54,311 nucleotides of DNA from an uncultured Bacilli bacterium (GTDB lineage: Bacteria; Bacillota_I; Bacilli_A; RF39; UBA660): assembly GCA_947627995.1 (NCBI GenBank), contig CANQYE010000005.1, positions 1 through 54,311 on the forward strand. Direction: 5' to 3'. Position 1 is the stretch's first letter; each line of letters starts with the position of its first letter. Under the pieces are notes generated by a model. It was not told the origin of the DNA and made no database searches. It worked only from the letters and a program-made list of their open reading frames with translations. Of this stretch, positions 28,225 through 37,008 are shown one piece after another. The position numbers and the translations under genes are program-made.

Positions 28225-29424
28225 ATGACATTATTTGAGGAACTTAAATGGCGTGGATTAATAAAAGATATAAGCGATCCAAAGATTGAAAAAATATTAA
28301 ATGACGATAAAATAACATTTTATATTGGTACAGATCCAACTGGAGATTCTTTGCATATTGGACATTTATCATCATTTTTAATTTGTAAAAGATTAAAAGA
28401 TTATGGACATAATCCCATTATTTTAGTTGGCGGTGCTACTGGGTTAATAGGAGATCCTAAACCTGATACAGAAAGGCCTATGATTACAAAAGAAGAAGTT
28501 ACTCATAATTTTAATGAATTAAAAAAACAAGTGAATAATTTATTTGATTGTGAGGTAGTAAATAATTTTGATTGGTGCAAAGACATTAATTTTATTGATT
28601 ATTTAAGAGATTATGGAAAGTATTTTAATGTTAATTATATGTTATCAAAAGATATTGTTTCAAGAAGATTAGATGATGGAATAACTTATACAGAATTTTC
28701 TTATATGATAATGCAAGCATTAGATTTTTTACACTTATACCAAAGTAAAAATTGTATTATGCAAGTTGCTGGACAAGATCAATGGGGTAATATTACGGCA
28801 GGGATTGAATTAATTCGAAAAAAACTTGGAAAAGAAGCGTATGCTTTTACTATGCCGTTGGTAACGAAAAAAGACGGAACTAAATTTGGTAAAACAAATG
28901 GAAAAGCAATATGGTTATCCAAAGAAAAAACAACACCATATGAAATGTATCAATTTTTTGTTAATGTTGAAGATGATATGGTTATTAATTATTTAAAAAT
29001 ATTTACTTTTTTAAGCAAAGAAAAAATAGAAACAATAGAAAATGAAAATAATCAAAATCCGCATTTACGTATAGCAGCAAAAACTCTAGCATATGAAGTA
29101 GTAAAATTTGTCCATGGACAAATTGAAGCTGATAATGCTAAAAAAATGAGCGAAGAAATTTTTGGACAAAATAATACTTCTAACGCTCCAAAAATATATA
29201 TAAATAGTTTAGAAGAAAACTATAAATTATCTAGTCTTTTATTCGACACTAAAATTGTTCCTTCTAAAAGTGAAGGTAGAAGGTTAATAATGCAAGGCGG
29301 AATAAAATTAAATGACAAAAAAATAACTGATCCTGATTATATTGTAACTAAAAATAATTTTGAAAATAATGAAATAATTATTAATAAGGGAAAGAAAAAC
29401 ATATTTAAAATTATAACAAAATAA
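28225..29424 (+). CDS. tyrS: tyrosine--tRNA ligase
   Basis: Charges tRNA-Tyr. 399 residues, typical. HIGH motif is DSLHIGHLSSF and KMSKS-equivalent is KFGKTNGKAIW. A C-terminal S4 RNA-binding domain is present (EGRRLIMQGGIKLND). ATG behind AAAGGAC. Controlled by the ultrashort T-box and followed by a terminator. Confidence 0.97.
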   Translation: MTLFEELKWRGLIKDISDPKIEKILNDDKITFYIGTDPTGDSLHIGHLSSFLICKRLKDYGHNPIILVGGATGLIGDPKPDTERPMITKEEVTHNFNELKKQVNNLFDCEVVNNFDWCKDINFIDYLRDYGKYFNVNYMLSKDIVSRRLDDGITYTEFSYMIMQALDFLHLYQSKNCIMQVAGQDQWGNITAGIELIRKKLGKEAYAFTMPLVTKKDGTKFGKTNGKAIWLSKEKTTPYEMYQFFVNVEDDMVINYLKIFTFLSKEKIETIENENNQNPHLRIAAKTLAYEVVKFVHGQIEADNAKKMSEEIFGQNNTSNAPKIYINSLEENYKLSSLLFDTKIVPSKSEGRRLIMQGGIKLNDKKITDPDYIVTKNNFENNEIIINKGKKNIFKIITK

Positions 29425-29450
29425 AAAATTTCAATTATGAAATTTTTTTT
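29425..29450. terminator. terminator between tyrS and the EIIB-like gene
   Basis: AAAATTTC / GAAATTTT stem with a six-base loop and T tract on the plus strand, A-rich on the other side. Confidence 0.7.
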
Positions 29451-29760
29451 AAATTATGTCTTTAATATATTTTTTTAATTGTTTTGCATCTCTTCCAAAA
29501 ATTATTTTTAATTGATTATCGATTTCGACAATGCCTTTTGCTCCTAGTTTTTGTATTCCATCTTTATCTACAATACTAACATCTTTTAAAATTACTTTAA
29601 ATCTCGATAAATTACATTCAGCATTAATGATATTATCTTTCCCACCTAAATAAGTTATTAATTTATTAGCTTGAATATTAAAATCTTTTTTTGAAAGTTT
29701 AACAGCTATTAATGATATAAGTAAAAGTATTGCAAATATAATTAAATATTGTAGCCACAT
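29449..29760 (-). CDS. membrane-tethered PTS EIIB-like domain protein
   Basis: The ORF track starts at 29787, but GGTGA precedes an in-frame ATG at 29760 (MWLQYLII), giving 103 residues. An N-terminal membrane helix (about 3-22) is followed by a single domain with the glucose-family EIIB pattern: YLGGKDNIINAECNLSRFKVIL...GAKGIVEIDN...FGRDAKQL. The Cys phosphorylated in EIIB proteins is retained (AECNLSRF). No EIIC, EIIA or HPr genes adjoin it. It may be a sensor or regulator rather than a transporter subunit. Confidence 0.6.
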   Translation of the reverse strand: MWLQYLIIFAILLLISLIAVKLSKKDFNIQANKLITYLGGKDNIINAECNLSRFKVILKDVSIVDKDGIQKLGAKGIVEIDNQLKIIFGRDAKQLKKYIKDII

Positions 29761-29819
29761 ATTTTCTTCACCAATATAATTATACACTAAATTAAAAAAA
29801 AATAAAACATTAACTATTC

Positions 29820-29846
29820 ACTAAATTCAATAATAATCATAAATTA
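29820..29846 (+). promoter_or_regulatory. putative sigma-K promoter of the CotZ-like gene
   Basis: AC, exactly 16 bases, then CATAAATTA, matching the AC-N16/17-CATAnnnTA sigma-K consensus. It lies 31 bases before the ATG. No sigma-A promoter competes at this position. Sigma K drives late mother-cell coat genes. Confidence 0.55.
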
Positions 29847-29876
29847 TTAATGAGAATACATGAAAGGGTGAAAAAT

Positions 29877-30329
29877 ATGTGTAATAAGAACAATAATAAC
29901 AACGATAACAATAATTGTTGTCAAAATTGTGTTGCTGAAATACTTGCTGTTATTCTTATTTTACAACAAAATGCATGTCCAGAAAATTGTTTAGATACTT
30001 GTGATAGACCAGCTTTAGGTGGAGGGCCAAATTGTTTAGTATGCAATACAAGACCAGTTATGTTATACACATGCTGTGGAAATGGAGTGCCATGGAGCAT
30101 GCCTACAACTAAAGAAAATGTTACTTGTGGCGATACTGGAGTAGAATGTTCTACTGTTTTCCGAGTAGAAAAATTAGATGGAAATTGTGCTACATTTAGG
30201 GTTCTTGCCGATAATCCTGACACTACTTCTACACTTCCATATATAGCAACAAATTCTTTCTTTACGATGGACTTAGATTGTTGTTGTGTAATAAGATGTT
30301 TAAATGATACTTACGTTGATTGCGTTTAA
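29877..30329 (+). CDS. CotZ/CotY/ExsY-like spore coat (exosporium) protein
   Basis: The start is the ATG at 29877, behind AAAGGGTG; the ORF track begins nine codons too early. The resulting 150 residues are Cys-rich (CCQNC, CCCVIRC). The N terminus VAEILAVILILQQN and the C-terminal FRVEKLDGNCATFRVL, NSFFTMDLDCCCVIRCL blocks match the CotY/CotZ/ExsY family that forms the cysteine-crosslinked outer coat or exosporium basal layer and binds collagen-like BclA filaments. Its promoter is sigma-K-like. This gene indicates that the organism makes a structured spore surface. Confidence 0.75.
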   Translation: MCNKNNNNNDNNNCCQNCVAEILAVILILQQNACPENCLDTCDRPALGGGPNCLVCNTRPVMLYTCCGNGVPWSMPTTKENVTCGDTGVECSTVFRVEKLDGNCATFRVLADNPDTTSTLPYIATNSFFTMDLDCCCVIRCLNDTYVDCV

Positions 30330-30349
30330 AGGACATTAAGTCCTTTTTT
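30328..30349 (+). terminator. terminator of the CotZ-like gene
   Basis: AAAGGAC / GTCCTTT stem with a five-base loop and T tract, immediately after the stop codon. Confidence 0.75.
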
Positions 30350-30433
30350 AAATTATCAAAATTATAAACTTTAGACTAATTTAAAAATAATTATTTATTA
30401 TTCGATAATAAATTAAAAACTATTTTATTGCAT

Positions 30434-30454
30434 AAAAAAAGCAAGTAAACTTGC
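30434..30454 (-). terminator. terminator of the 30.4-30.7 kb minus-strand gene
   Basis: GCAAG / CTTGC stem with a four-base loop and seven T on the minus strand, abutting the stop codon. Confidence 0.7.
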
Positions 30455-30765
30455 TAATCAATCTTGATATCTACTATATCATCAATATTTATTTTTTCAT
30501 TTTCTTTTGTAATTAATGAATTATTTGTTCTTCCTATTATTATATAATTTTTTTTACCATTTTTTTGTGTTTCTATTGTAACATTTTTTTTGTAAATATA
30601 ATCTTTCGAATTAAATATACGATTAATTTTATTTTCTATTGTTAAATAGTCTAAATCATTATTGTCTTTTCTTTCTTGATTTAAATTATCGTAAAATAAT
30701 TCTTGAGTGTTATGAAGTTTTTTATTAAATGGTACAGGAAAAACTTCTGGTAATTTATCTTTCAT
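30454..30765 (-). CDS. hypothetical small protein
   Basis: A 103-residue protein, ATG behind GAGGTG. No membrane segment. The C-terminal half (NYIIIGRTNNSLITKENEKINIDDIVDI) looks like a small beta-rich domain, while the N-terminal half is charged and helical. I do not recognise it. It is alone between the CotZ-like gene and the ftsW/rodA-like gene, with its own terminator. Confidence 0.65.
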   Translation of the reverse strand: MKDKLPEVFPVPFNKKLHNTQELFYDNLNQERKDNNDLDYLTIENKINRIFNSKDYIYKKNVTIETQKNGKKNYIIIGRTNNSLITKENEKINIDDIVDIKID

Positions 30766-30841
30766 CGTTTCACCTCTACATTATTTTATGTCATTAACCT
30801 AAATTTGTTGTATAAATTTTATTTTTGGTTAAAATAAAATT

Positions 30842-31957
30842 ATGATGAAAAAAAAGATCTTTAAAATAATATTTTTGATACTACCACTTATTATATTTAT
30901 TATTTTTAGTTTTTTAAATTTGAAAAATGCTGAACTTATATCTGATAAATATAATAATTTTTTAAAAAAACAATTTCTATGGGATATGATAGGATTTATT
31001 TTTATTGTCATTATTTTATTTATAAAACCAAAAATATTATTTAAATATAGCTTTTTTTATTACTTAATTGGTAATTTATTATTAATTTTTGTTTTAATAT
31101 TTGGAGATGCAATAAATGGTGCTAAAGCATGGTTGGATTTTGGTTTTTTTAGTATTCAACCAAGTGAAATCATGAAAGTTTTTTTGTTATTATATTTATG
31201 TGAATTTATTAGTAAAAGAAAGAAAAATAAGCAAAATTGTAAAGAAGAATTTTTATTAATTATAAAGTCTTTTATTATTGTATTAATTCCTTCAATAATA
31301 ACATTTTTAGAACCAGATACAGGGGCCATAATGGTTTATTTTGCTATTTATTTTGCTATATTATTTTTTTCCAATTTTAAAAAAAGATGGTTTATTGTTT
31401 TTTTAATTTTAGTTATTTTAGGCACAATTTCATTTTTATATTTATATTTTAAACAAGAAAATATATTTATTAAAGTATTTGGGACTAAGTTTTTTTATCG
31501 AATGGATCGGATAATTGATTTTAAAAATAATCAAGGTTTACAACTTGAAAATGCTTTAATTGCATTAGGATCATCTGGACTATTTGGACATGGTATTAAT
31601 AAAGTAGCTCTTTATTTTCCCGAAGCTCCTACTGATTTTGCTTTTGCTTTATTATTAAGTAATTGTGGATTTATTGGTGGATGCATAGTAATAATTAATA
31701 TAATAATAATAGATATTAACATTTTAAATATAATGAGTGAAACTAAAAAGAAAAAATACAAATATTTTTGTGCTGGTTTTTTAGGTGCTTTATTTTTTGG
31801 CCAACTACAAAATATACTGATGAATCTTGGATTATTGCCAATTATGGGTATTACTTTGCCATTTATTAGTTATGGCGGAAGCTCAACAATAGTATATTTA
31901 ATTTGTATAGGAATTATTTTAAAAATATTAACTGTAAAGAAAAAAGAAGAAATATAA
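30842..31957 (+). CDS. FtsW/RodA/SpoVE-family cell-wall glycosyltransferase
   Basis: A 371-residue membrane protein with about 10 segments. It carries the SEDS-family blocks KAWLDFGFFSIQPSEIMK and, near the C terminus, GLLPIMGITLPFISYGGSS. SEDS proteins polymerise lipid II glycan strands, each with a cognate penicillin-binding protein. By eye I cannot separate RodA, FtsW and SpoVE. No PBP adjoins it. Start ATGATG with a weak ribosome site. Confidence 0.85.
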   Translation: MMKKKIFKIIFLILPLIIFIIFSFLNLKNAELISDKYNNFLKKQFLWDMIGFIFIVIILFIKPKILFKYSFFYYLIGNLLLIFVLIFGDAINGAKAWLDFGFFSIQPSEIMKVFLLLYLCEFISKRKKNKQNCKEEFLLIIKSFIIVLIPSIITFLEPDTGAIMVYFAIYFAILFFSNFKKRWFIVFLILVILGTISFLYLYFKQENIFIKVFGTKFFYRMDRIIDFKNNQGLQLENALIALGSSGLFGHGINKVALYFPEAPTDFAFALLLSNCGFIGGCIVIINIIIIDINILNIMSETKKKKYKYFCAGFLGALFFGQLQNILMNLGLLPIMGITLPFISYGGSSTIVYLICIGIILKILTVKKKEEI

Positions 31958-31961
31958 AACT

Positions 31962-31999
31962 AAAGTAATTGTCAAGTTAGAAAAAAATTACTTTTTTTT
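31962..31999 (+). terminator. terminator of the SEDS gene
   Basis: AAAGTAATT / AATTACTTT stem with a long loop and eight T. Confidence 0.65.
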
Positions 32000-32044
32000 A
32001 TTTATATTTTAACATATAATTAGATTAGGAAAGGAAGTAAAATT

Positions 32045-32572
32045 ATGTATTATGATTATAACTATGGCTATACCACTGCTGCAACAATAACAGGGTGGGC
32101 AATAATTCTTTATCTTTTTATTATTGCTATAGGAATATTTACTATTATTTGCCAATGGAAAGTATTTAAAAAAGCTGGAAAAAATGGTTGGGAAGCAATT
32201 ATACCTATCTATAATACTATTGTTGCATTAGAGATTGCAGAGCTACCAATTTGGTATGTTGTACTTACATTTGTACCAATAGCAAATATTTTTGTAGTAT
32301 TCAAGCTTAATATTGAATTAGCTCATAAATTTAATAAATCAACAGGCTTTGGTATACTTTTAGCATTTTTCTCATTCATTGGTTATGCAATTTTAGCATT
32401 TGATAAAAATATTACTTATGTTGGAAATAATTCAATTAATAATATTCAAAATGATGCTTCATTCAACAATATCGCTGAACCTAATGAAGGCGAAGTAAAA
32501 TATTGTGCTAATTGTGGAACAAAAAATGAAAAAAACACTGAATTCTGTAGCAAATGTGGAACAAAATTTTAA
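32045..32572 (+). CDS. DUF5684-type membrane protein with a C-terminal zinc ribbon
   Basis: A 175-residue protein with about four membrane segments and the DUF5684-like WKVFKKAGKNGWEAIIPIYN block. The C-terminal 25 residues form a CxxC-x12-CxxC zinc ribbon (CANCGTKNEKNTEFCSKCG). This layout is common in gut Firmicutes; role unknown. ATG behind AGGAAG. A hairpin terminator follows. Confidence 0.75.
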   Translation: MYYDYNYGYTTAATITGWAIILYLFIIAIGIFTIICQWKVFKKAGKNGWEAIIPIYNTIVALEIAELPIWYVVLTFVPIANIFVVFKLNIELAHKFNKSTGFGILLAFFSFIGYAILAFDKNITYVGNNSINNIQNDASFNNIAEPNEGEVKYCANCGTKNEKNTEFCSKCGTKF

Positions 32573-32592
32573 GGCTTAAAAAGCCTTTTTTT
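32571..32592 (+). terminator. terminator of the DUF5684-type gene
   Basis: AAGGCTT / AAGCCTT stem, three-base loop, T tract. Confidence 0.75.
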
Positions 32593-32651
32593 ATTTAAAA
32601 ACTTAGCTTGATTTTAATAAAATATTATGTTATATTAAAATCGGTGATAAT

Positions 32652-33227
32652 ATGAATGAAGTAAAGAAAATAACAAATATTTTGATAACGTCCACTTTGT
32701 TTTTAATTGCAGTTTCAATATTTATAATTTATAAGCAAAATATGAATATTAAAAACTTAAGTTGTCTGTTGGGCTTTAGTATTATTATTGAAGGATTTTT
32801 ATGCTTGGCAATTAGAAAATTCAATGCTGATAAATATAAAATATTTAATTATTATCTTCATTATGGGTTGGCTACAATTTTAATTGGGTTAATAGTGATT
32901 TTAAATATAGGAATATTTAAAATGCCACTTAATAGTATTATAGGAGTTTATTTTATTTTTGGAGGATTAATTAAGTTTTCAATGGTTATTTTAAGCAACA
33001 AAATAAGTAAACAATTGAAAACTATTACTATCATTAATTCTATTTTATCTATAATATTTTCACTTTTAATGTTTATAAATCCTTTCGCAAGTACTATTTA
33101 TGTAGCAAAAACAATCGGAATTTTTATGTTGATACATAGTATTTTACTTATTATGAATTATAGTTCGATTAGAAAAAATAGTGACAAATTTGTAATTAAA
33201 AGTAAAAAAACTGCGAAAGGAAAATAA
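32652..33227 (+). CDS. DUF308-like polytopic membrane protein
   Basis: A 191-residue protein with six regularly spaced membrane segments and a basic tail (KSKKTAKGK). The short-loop six-helix pattern with GVYFIFGGLIKFSMV fits the DUF308/HdeD group. It ends two bases before eno, which places it in the enolase operon. No function is assigned. Confidence 0.6.
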   Translation: MNEVKKITNILITSTLFLIAVSIFIIYKQNMNIKNLSCLLGFSIIIEGFLCLAIRKFNADKYKIFNYYLHYGLATILIGLIVILNIGIFKMPLNSIIGVYFIFGGLIKFSMVILSNKISKQLKTITIINSILSIIFSLLMFINPFASTIYVAKTIGIFMLIHSILLIMNYSSIRKNSDKFVIKSKKTAKGK

Positions 33228-33229
33228 AT

Positions 33230-34462
33230 ATGACAAAAATTCAAGATATAAAAGCTAGAGAAATTCTTGATTCTAGAGGAAACCCGACTGTTGAGGTCGA
33301 GCTTTTTTTAGATAATATGAGAAAAGTAACAGCAAGTGTTCCATCTGGGGCATCAGTAGGAAACAAGGAAGCATTAGAATTAAGAGATAACGTTTTTAAT
33401 AGATATCATGGAATGGGCGTTCAAAAAGCAGTAAAAAATATTATGGATATAATTCGCCCTAACATAATAGGTATGGAACTTAATCAGTTACACATGGATA
33501 AATTTTTACTTAGTCTCGATAAAACCGCAAACAAAAGTAATTTAGGAGCAAATGCAATTTTAGCAGTGTCATTGGCTAATTTAAAAGCATGTGCAATTTC
33601 TGAAAATAAAAAATTATTTCAATATGTATCTGATGGGAAATATACATTACCAATTCCAATGATGAATATCTTAAATGGGGGAGCTCATGCTAACAATGGA
33701 GTAACATTTCAAGAGTTTATGATTGTACCGGTTATGAATACTTTTAAAGAAAGATTAAGAGCAGGTAGTGAAATATTTCATACTTTAAAAAATATATTAA
33801 AAGCAAATGGTATTTCAACGGCGGTTGGCGATGAAGGAGGTTTTGCACCTAAGTTAGCAAATACTTCAATTGCTCTTGATTTAATAGTTAAAGCCATAAA
33901 TGAAAGTGGTTATCAAGCTGGGGAAAATGTTTATATAGCAATAGATGCAGCTGCAAATAGTTTCTATTTGAAAGATGAAAATAAATATCTATTAGACAAT
34001 CATAAAATCGATGCCTCAGATCTTATAAATTATTATTTAACTTTAATTAATGAGTACCCAATTATTTCAATTGAAGATCCTTTTTATGAGGAAGATTTTA
34101 AAACGTTAAATGAATTTACAAGTTTAGTGGGAAACAAGATAATGATTGTTGGAGATGATTATTTTGTTACAAATAAAAACTATTTACAAAAAGGAATACG
34201 TTATAATTGTGCTAATGCAATACTTTTAAAAGCTAATCAAATAGGAACAATAACGGAAATGATAGAAACAATTTCTGTCGCTAGAAAAAATAATTATAAA
34301 ATGATTATATCTCATAGAAGCGGTGAAACTGAAGATACATTTATTTCTGATTTGGCCGTAGGGTTAAATATACCATATATTAAAACAGGGTCTTTATGCC
34401 GTGGAGAAAGAATTGCAAAATACAACCAATTACTTCGTATTGAAGAAGAACTTACAAAATAA
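33230..34462 (+). CDS. eno: enolase
   Basis: Converts 2-phosphoglycerate to phosphoenolpyruvate. 410 residues, about 20 shorter than many. Core motifs are present: SGASVGNKEALELRD, GDEGGFAPKL, IEDPFYEEDF, VGDDYFVTN, LLKANQIGT and SHRSGETEDTFISDLAVGL with the catalytic Lys in LLKAN. Starts at ATG behind AAAGGAAA, immediately after the DUF308-like gene. No gap, pgm, tpi or pgk adjoins it. secG follows 50 bases later, as in many Firmicutes. Confidence 0.97.
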   Translation: MTKIQDIKAREILDSRGNPTVEVELFLDNMRKVTASVPSGASVGNKEALELRDNVFNRYHGMGVQKAVKNIMDIIRPNIIGMELNQLHMDKFLLSLDKTANKSNLGANAILAVSLANLKACAISENKKLFQYVSDGKYTLPIPMMNILNGGAHANNGVTFQEFMIVPVMNTFKERLRAGSEIFHTLKNILKANGISTAVGDEGGFAPKLANTSIALDLIVKAINESGYQAGENVYIAIDAAANSFYLKDENKYLLDNHKIDASDLINYYLTLINEYPIISIEDPFYEEDFKTLNEFTSLVGNKIMIVGDDYFVTNKNYLQKGIRYNCANAILLKANQIGTITEMIETISVARKNNYKMIISHRSGETEDTFISDLAVGLNIPYIKTGSLCRGERIAKYNQLLRIEEELTK

Positions 34463-34511
34463 GTTGATTTTAATATAAAAGTGTGTTAAATTAAGGCATG
34501 GAAAGAGGAAA

Positions 34512-34730
34512 ATGATGGAAACAATATTATTAATTATTTCAGTTTTAATAATTGCGATAGTATTATTACAAGGAAATAAAGCAAGCGATGCAGGACAAAT
34601 TATTACAGGAGGAAATGAATCCTTATTTAAAAAACAAAAAGAAAGAGGTATTGAACTTTTTATTACTAGATTAACATTATTTTTAGGATTAATTTTCTTA
34701 ATTATTTCATTTATATTATTTATAAAATAA
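34512..34730 (+). CDS. secG: protein translocase subunit SecG
   Basis: A 72-residue SecG with two membrane helices, the conserved LLQGNKASDAGQ loop between them and the characteristic G-rich turn ITGGNESLFKKQK. It assists SecYE in protein export. The start is one of two adjacent ATGs (34512 or 34515) behind AAAGAGG. Follows eno. A hairpin terminator follows. Confidence 0.85.
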   Translation: MMETILLIISVLIIAIVLLQGNKASDAGQIITGGNESLFKKQKERGIELFITRLTLFLGLIFLIISFILFIK

Positions 34731-34733
34731 AGC

Positions 34734-34763
34734 TTCGAATCTACAAAATTCGAAACTTTTTTT
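34734..34763 (+). terminator. terminator of secG
   Basis: TTCGAAT / ATTCGAA stem with a seven-base loop and seven T. Confidence 0.8.
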
Positions 34764-34826
34764 GCAAAAAAGATATTGAATTAATATTTAAAATATAGTA
34801 TATTTATATCATAAAGGAGGATCGAA

Positions 34827-35477
34827 ATGGAAGAAGAAAAAAATAATAATAATAAAAGACATACTATTTTATTAACTGTTATTGGTATTGCAACACTTTT
34901 AGTTGCTGTTGTAGGTGCAACATTTGCGTATTTTACTGCTACTGTATCTGGAAATGCAAGTAACGATAATGTACAAGTTCAAACTGCAACATATGGTTTG
35001 GAAGTAGCATATCAAGATAGTAATAACTCAATTAATTTAACTAATCAAGATTTAAAACAAACTGAAGCTGAGACAAATTATGAAGAAACATTAGGACTAT
35101 CTATACATAATACAGGAACAGTAAGTCAAACTTTTAATATTGATTTAAGTTCAGTAGCAAATACTTTCTGTCAAAAAGTTAATGCTCAAGAAGATACTAC
35201 ATGTAGTGAAAGTGGAAGCATGGATGTTTCTAAAGAATTATATTATAAAGTAAATAAATGTACAGATGCAGAATATACATCTTGTACTACCGAAATTACT
35301 TCTGAAACTGCTGCTCCAACTAAAGATGGTTCTATTGCATCCAATATAACTATTGCTTCTCAAGCAACTGAGTATTATCAAGTTGTAGTTGGTATAAAAA
35401 ATGAAAACAAACTTCAAAATTACAACCAAGGGAAAAGTTTTAGTGGAAAAGTTGTAATTTCAGCTGTAGTTAATTAA
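34827..35477 (+). CDS. TasA/CalY-like SipW-dependent secreted protein
   Basis: A 216-residue protein with a SipW-type signal peptide: a basic N terminus, then LLVAVVGATFAYFTATVSGN, which has the TFAYFTA-type site cleaved by SipW. The mature part is a beta-sandwich with a Thr/Ser/Asn bias and one Cys pair (FCQKVNAQEDTTC). TasA-like proteins form extracellular fibres of biofilms or spores. AAGGAGG precedes the ATG. Its processing enzyme SipW is two genes downstream. Confidence 0.75.
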   Translation: MEEEKNNNNKRHTILLTVIGIATLLVAVVGATFAYFTATVSGNASNDNVQVQTATYGLEVAYQDSNNSINLTNQDLKQTEAETNYEETLGLSIHNTGTVSQTFNIDLSSVANTFCQKVNAQEDTTCSESGSMDVSKELYYKVNKCTDAEYTSCTTEITSETAAPTKDGSIASNITIASQATEYYQVVVGIKNENKLQNYNQGKSFSGKVVISAVVN

Positions 35478-35506
35478 AAAAATACATTTTAATGTATTTT
35501 TTTTAA
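35477..35506 (+). terminator. terminator of the TasA-like gene
   Basis: AAAAATACATT / AATGTATTTTT stem with a short loop and T tract. Confidence 0.7.
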
Positions 35507-35595
35507 TGCTTATCTAAAGTATTGTGTAAAATTTTATAATATTGCTTAATATATTTTTTTATGATAAAATTTAAAAAGAATAAGGAGTGTTTAAA

Positions 35596-36927
35596 ATGAC
35601 AAATAGTCCACTTATTAACACGATTACTAAAAAAAATATATTATTAATAGATAAATTTAACCAATTAGATGAGGATAGTAAAATTGGAGTTTTAAAACAA
35701 ATATTTTTTTCCATTTATGAAGGGGAACGTTTATCATTAAAAAATATTAATGATGTTTTAAGTTTAATTAATAATGGTCAAAAAAATGAAAGTCTTAATT
35801 TACCAGAAAAAGTTTTAGTTAAAAAAATAAAAGATAATGAAATAAAATTTTTTTATCATAAAAATAAATTAAATAGTTTACTAATATTTTTATTATTATT
35901 TACTTTTTTATTTGCCTGTGTCGGAGCAACTTATTCTATTATTGACTATTTTAATGTAGCAAGCATGAACAAAGATTTAGACAATGATGGTATTGCTGAT
36001 ATAAATATAGATTTAAATAATGATAGGATATGTGATATCAATTGTGATTCTAATCATGATAATATTCCAGATTATAATATTGACTATAAAGGCAATCGCC
36101 AAAGTATATTTAATGTTGATAAAAATCATGATAAAAAACAAGATTTTAATTTATTAAATCAAGATCTCAATAACGATGGTGTATGTGATATTAATTGTGA
36201 TATAAATAATGATGGCTGGCCAGATATTAATATTGATATTAATGGAGATGGGAAAGCGGATTTAGATATCGATACTGATAATGATCGAAAGGCTGATTTA
36301 AATTTAGATTTAGATGGCGATAAAAATTGTGATTTAAATTGTGATATAAATAATGATTTAAAATGTGACAACATGTGCACGTTAGATTGTAGTTTACAAA
36401 ATAATAAAAACAAATGTGAAATTATAAGTGAAAATAATAGCATTAGCGAAGTAGTTGTAGTAACAGAGCCTAAAGAAAATGGAACGTCTAAAAATAATAA
36501 CCCTAATATATCTGTTTCTGTAACTCCATATTTAAGATTAATATTTGAAGATACTAATACACTTAATATAGAAAATGTCTTGCCTACTGATCAACCAAAT
36601 TCTACTCCAATACCTACTAAAACTTTTACAATAGAAAATGATTCTGATATAGAGTTAAAATATAATTTAAAATGGATAATAGGCAGTTCTACATTTACTT
36701 CAAACAATTTTAAATATAAAGTAGAATCGAATAATGGTGGTGGAATAATTGCTGAATACATACCAGTTCCAAAAACGAATAATACATTTTTAACAAATAT
36801 TTCAATTGCACCACATGCAAAGCAACAATATGTTGTAAGTTTTCAACTAGAAGGAATTAATCAAGCACAAGATGAAGATCAAGGTAAAGAATTCAATGCT
36901 CGTATAAATGCTGAAATAGCTGATTGA
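35596..36927 (+). CDS. calcium-repeat (TSP3-like) matrix protein with an internal SipW-type signal
   Basis: The ORF track starts at 35587, but AAGGAG covers that site and the ATG at 35596 is properly spaced, giving 443 residues. About 95 residues of cytoplasmic-looking sequence precede a SipW-like membrane segment (LLLFTFLFACVGATYSIIDYF). Then come about 14 Asp/Asn repeats of the D-x-N-x-D-G type (DLNNDGVCDINCD, DINGDGKADLDIDTDND) resembling thrombospondin type 3/EF-hand calcium loops, with paired cysteines. A TasA-like C-terminal beta domain ends the protein (about 290-443). Very likely an extracellular, calcium-dependent partner of the TasA-like protein. Confidence 0.75.
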   Translation: MTNSPLINTITKKNILLIDKFNQLDEDSKIGVLKQIFFSIYEGERLSLKNINDVLSLINNGQKNESLNLPEKVLVKKIKDNEIKFFYHKNKLNSLLIFLLLFTFLFACVGATYSIIDYFNVASMNKDLDNDGIADINIDLNNDRICDINCDSNHDNIPDYNIDYKGNRQSIFNVDKNHDKKQDFNLLNQDLNNDGVCDINCDINNDGWPDINIDINGDGKADLDIDTDNDRKADLNLDLDGDKNCDLNCDINNDLKCDNMCTLDCSLQNNKNKCEIISENNSISEVVVVTEPKENGTSKNNNPNISVSVTPYLRLIFEDTNTLNIENVLPTDQPNSTPIPTKTFTIENDSDIELKYNLKWIIGSSTFTSNNFKYKVESNNGGGIIAEYIPVPKTNNTFLTNISIAPHAKQQYVVSFQLEGINQAQDEDQGKEFNARINAEIAD

Positions 36928-36931
36928 CATT

Positions 36932-36972
36932 AAAAAAAATACATTTTTACTTTTTATTGTATTTTTTTTTTT
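36932..36972 (+). terminator. terminator of the calcium-repeat gene
   Basis: AAAAATACA / TGTATTTTT stem with a 14-base loop and T tract. Confidence 0.6.
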
Positions 36973-37008
36973 AATCTTTTATAATATATTTAGACTAGGA
37001 GCATACAT

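Noticed and set aside
36159-36443. 94-residue minus-strand ORF inside the calcium-repeat gene
   Set aside because: Shadow of the Asp/Asn repeats (Ser/Phe-rich antisense frame).
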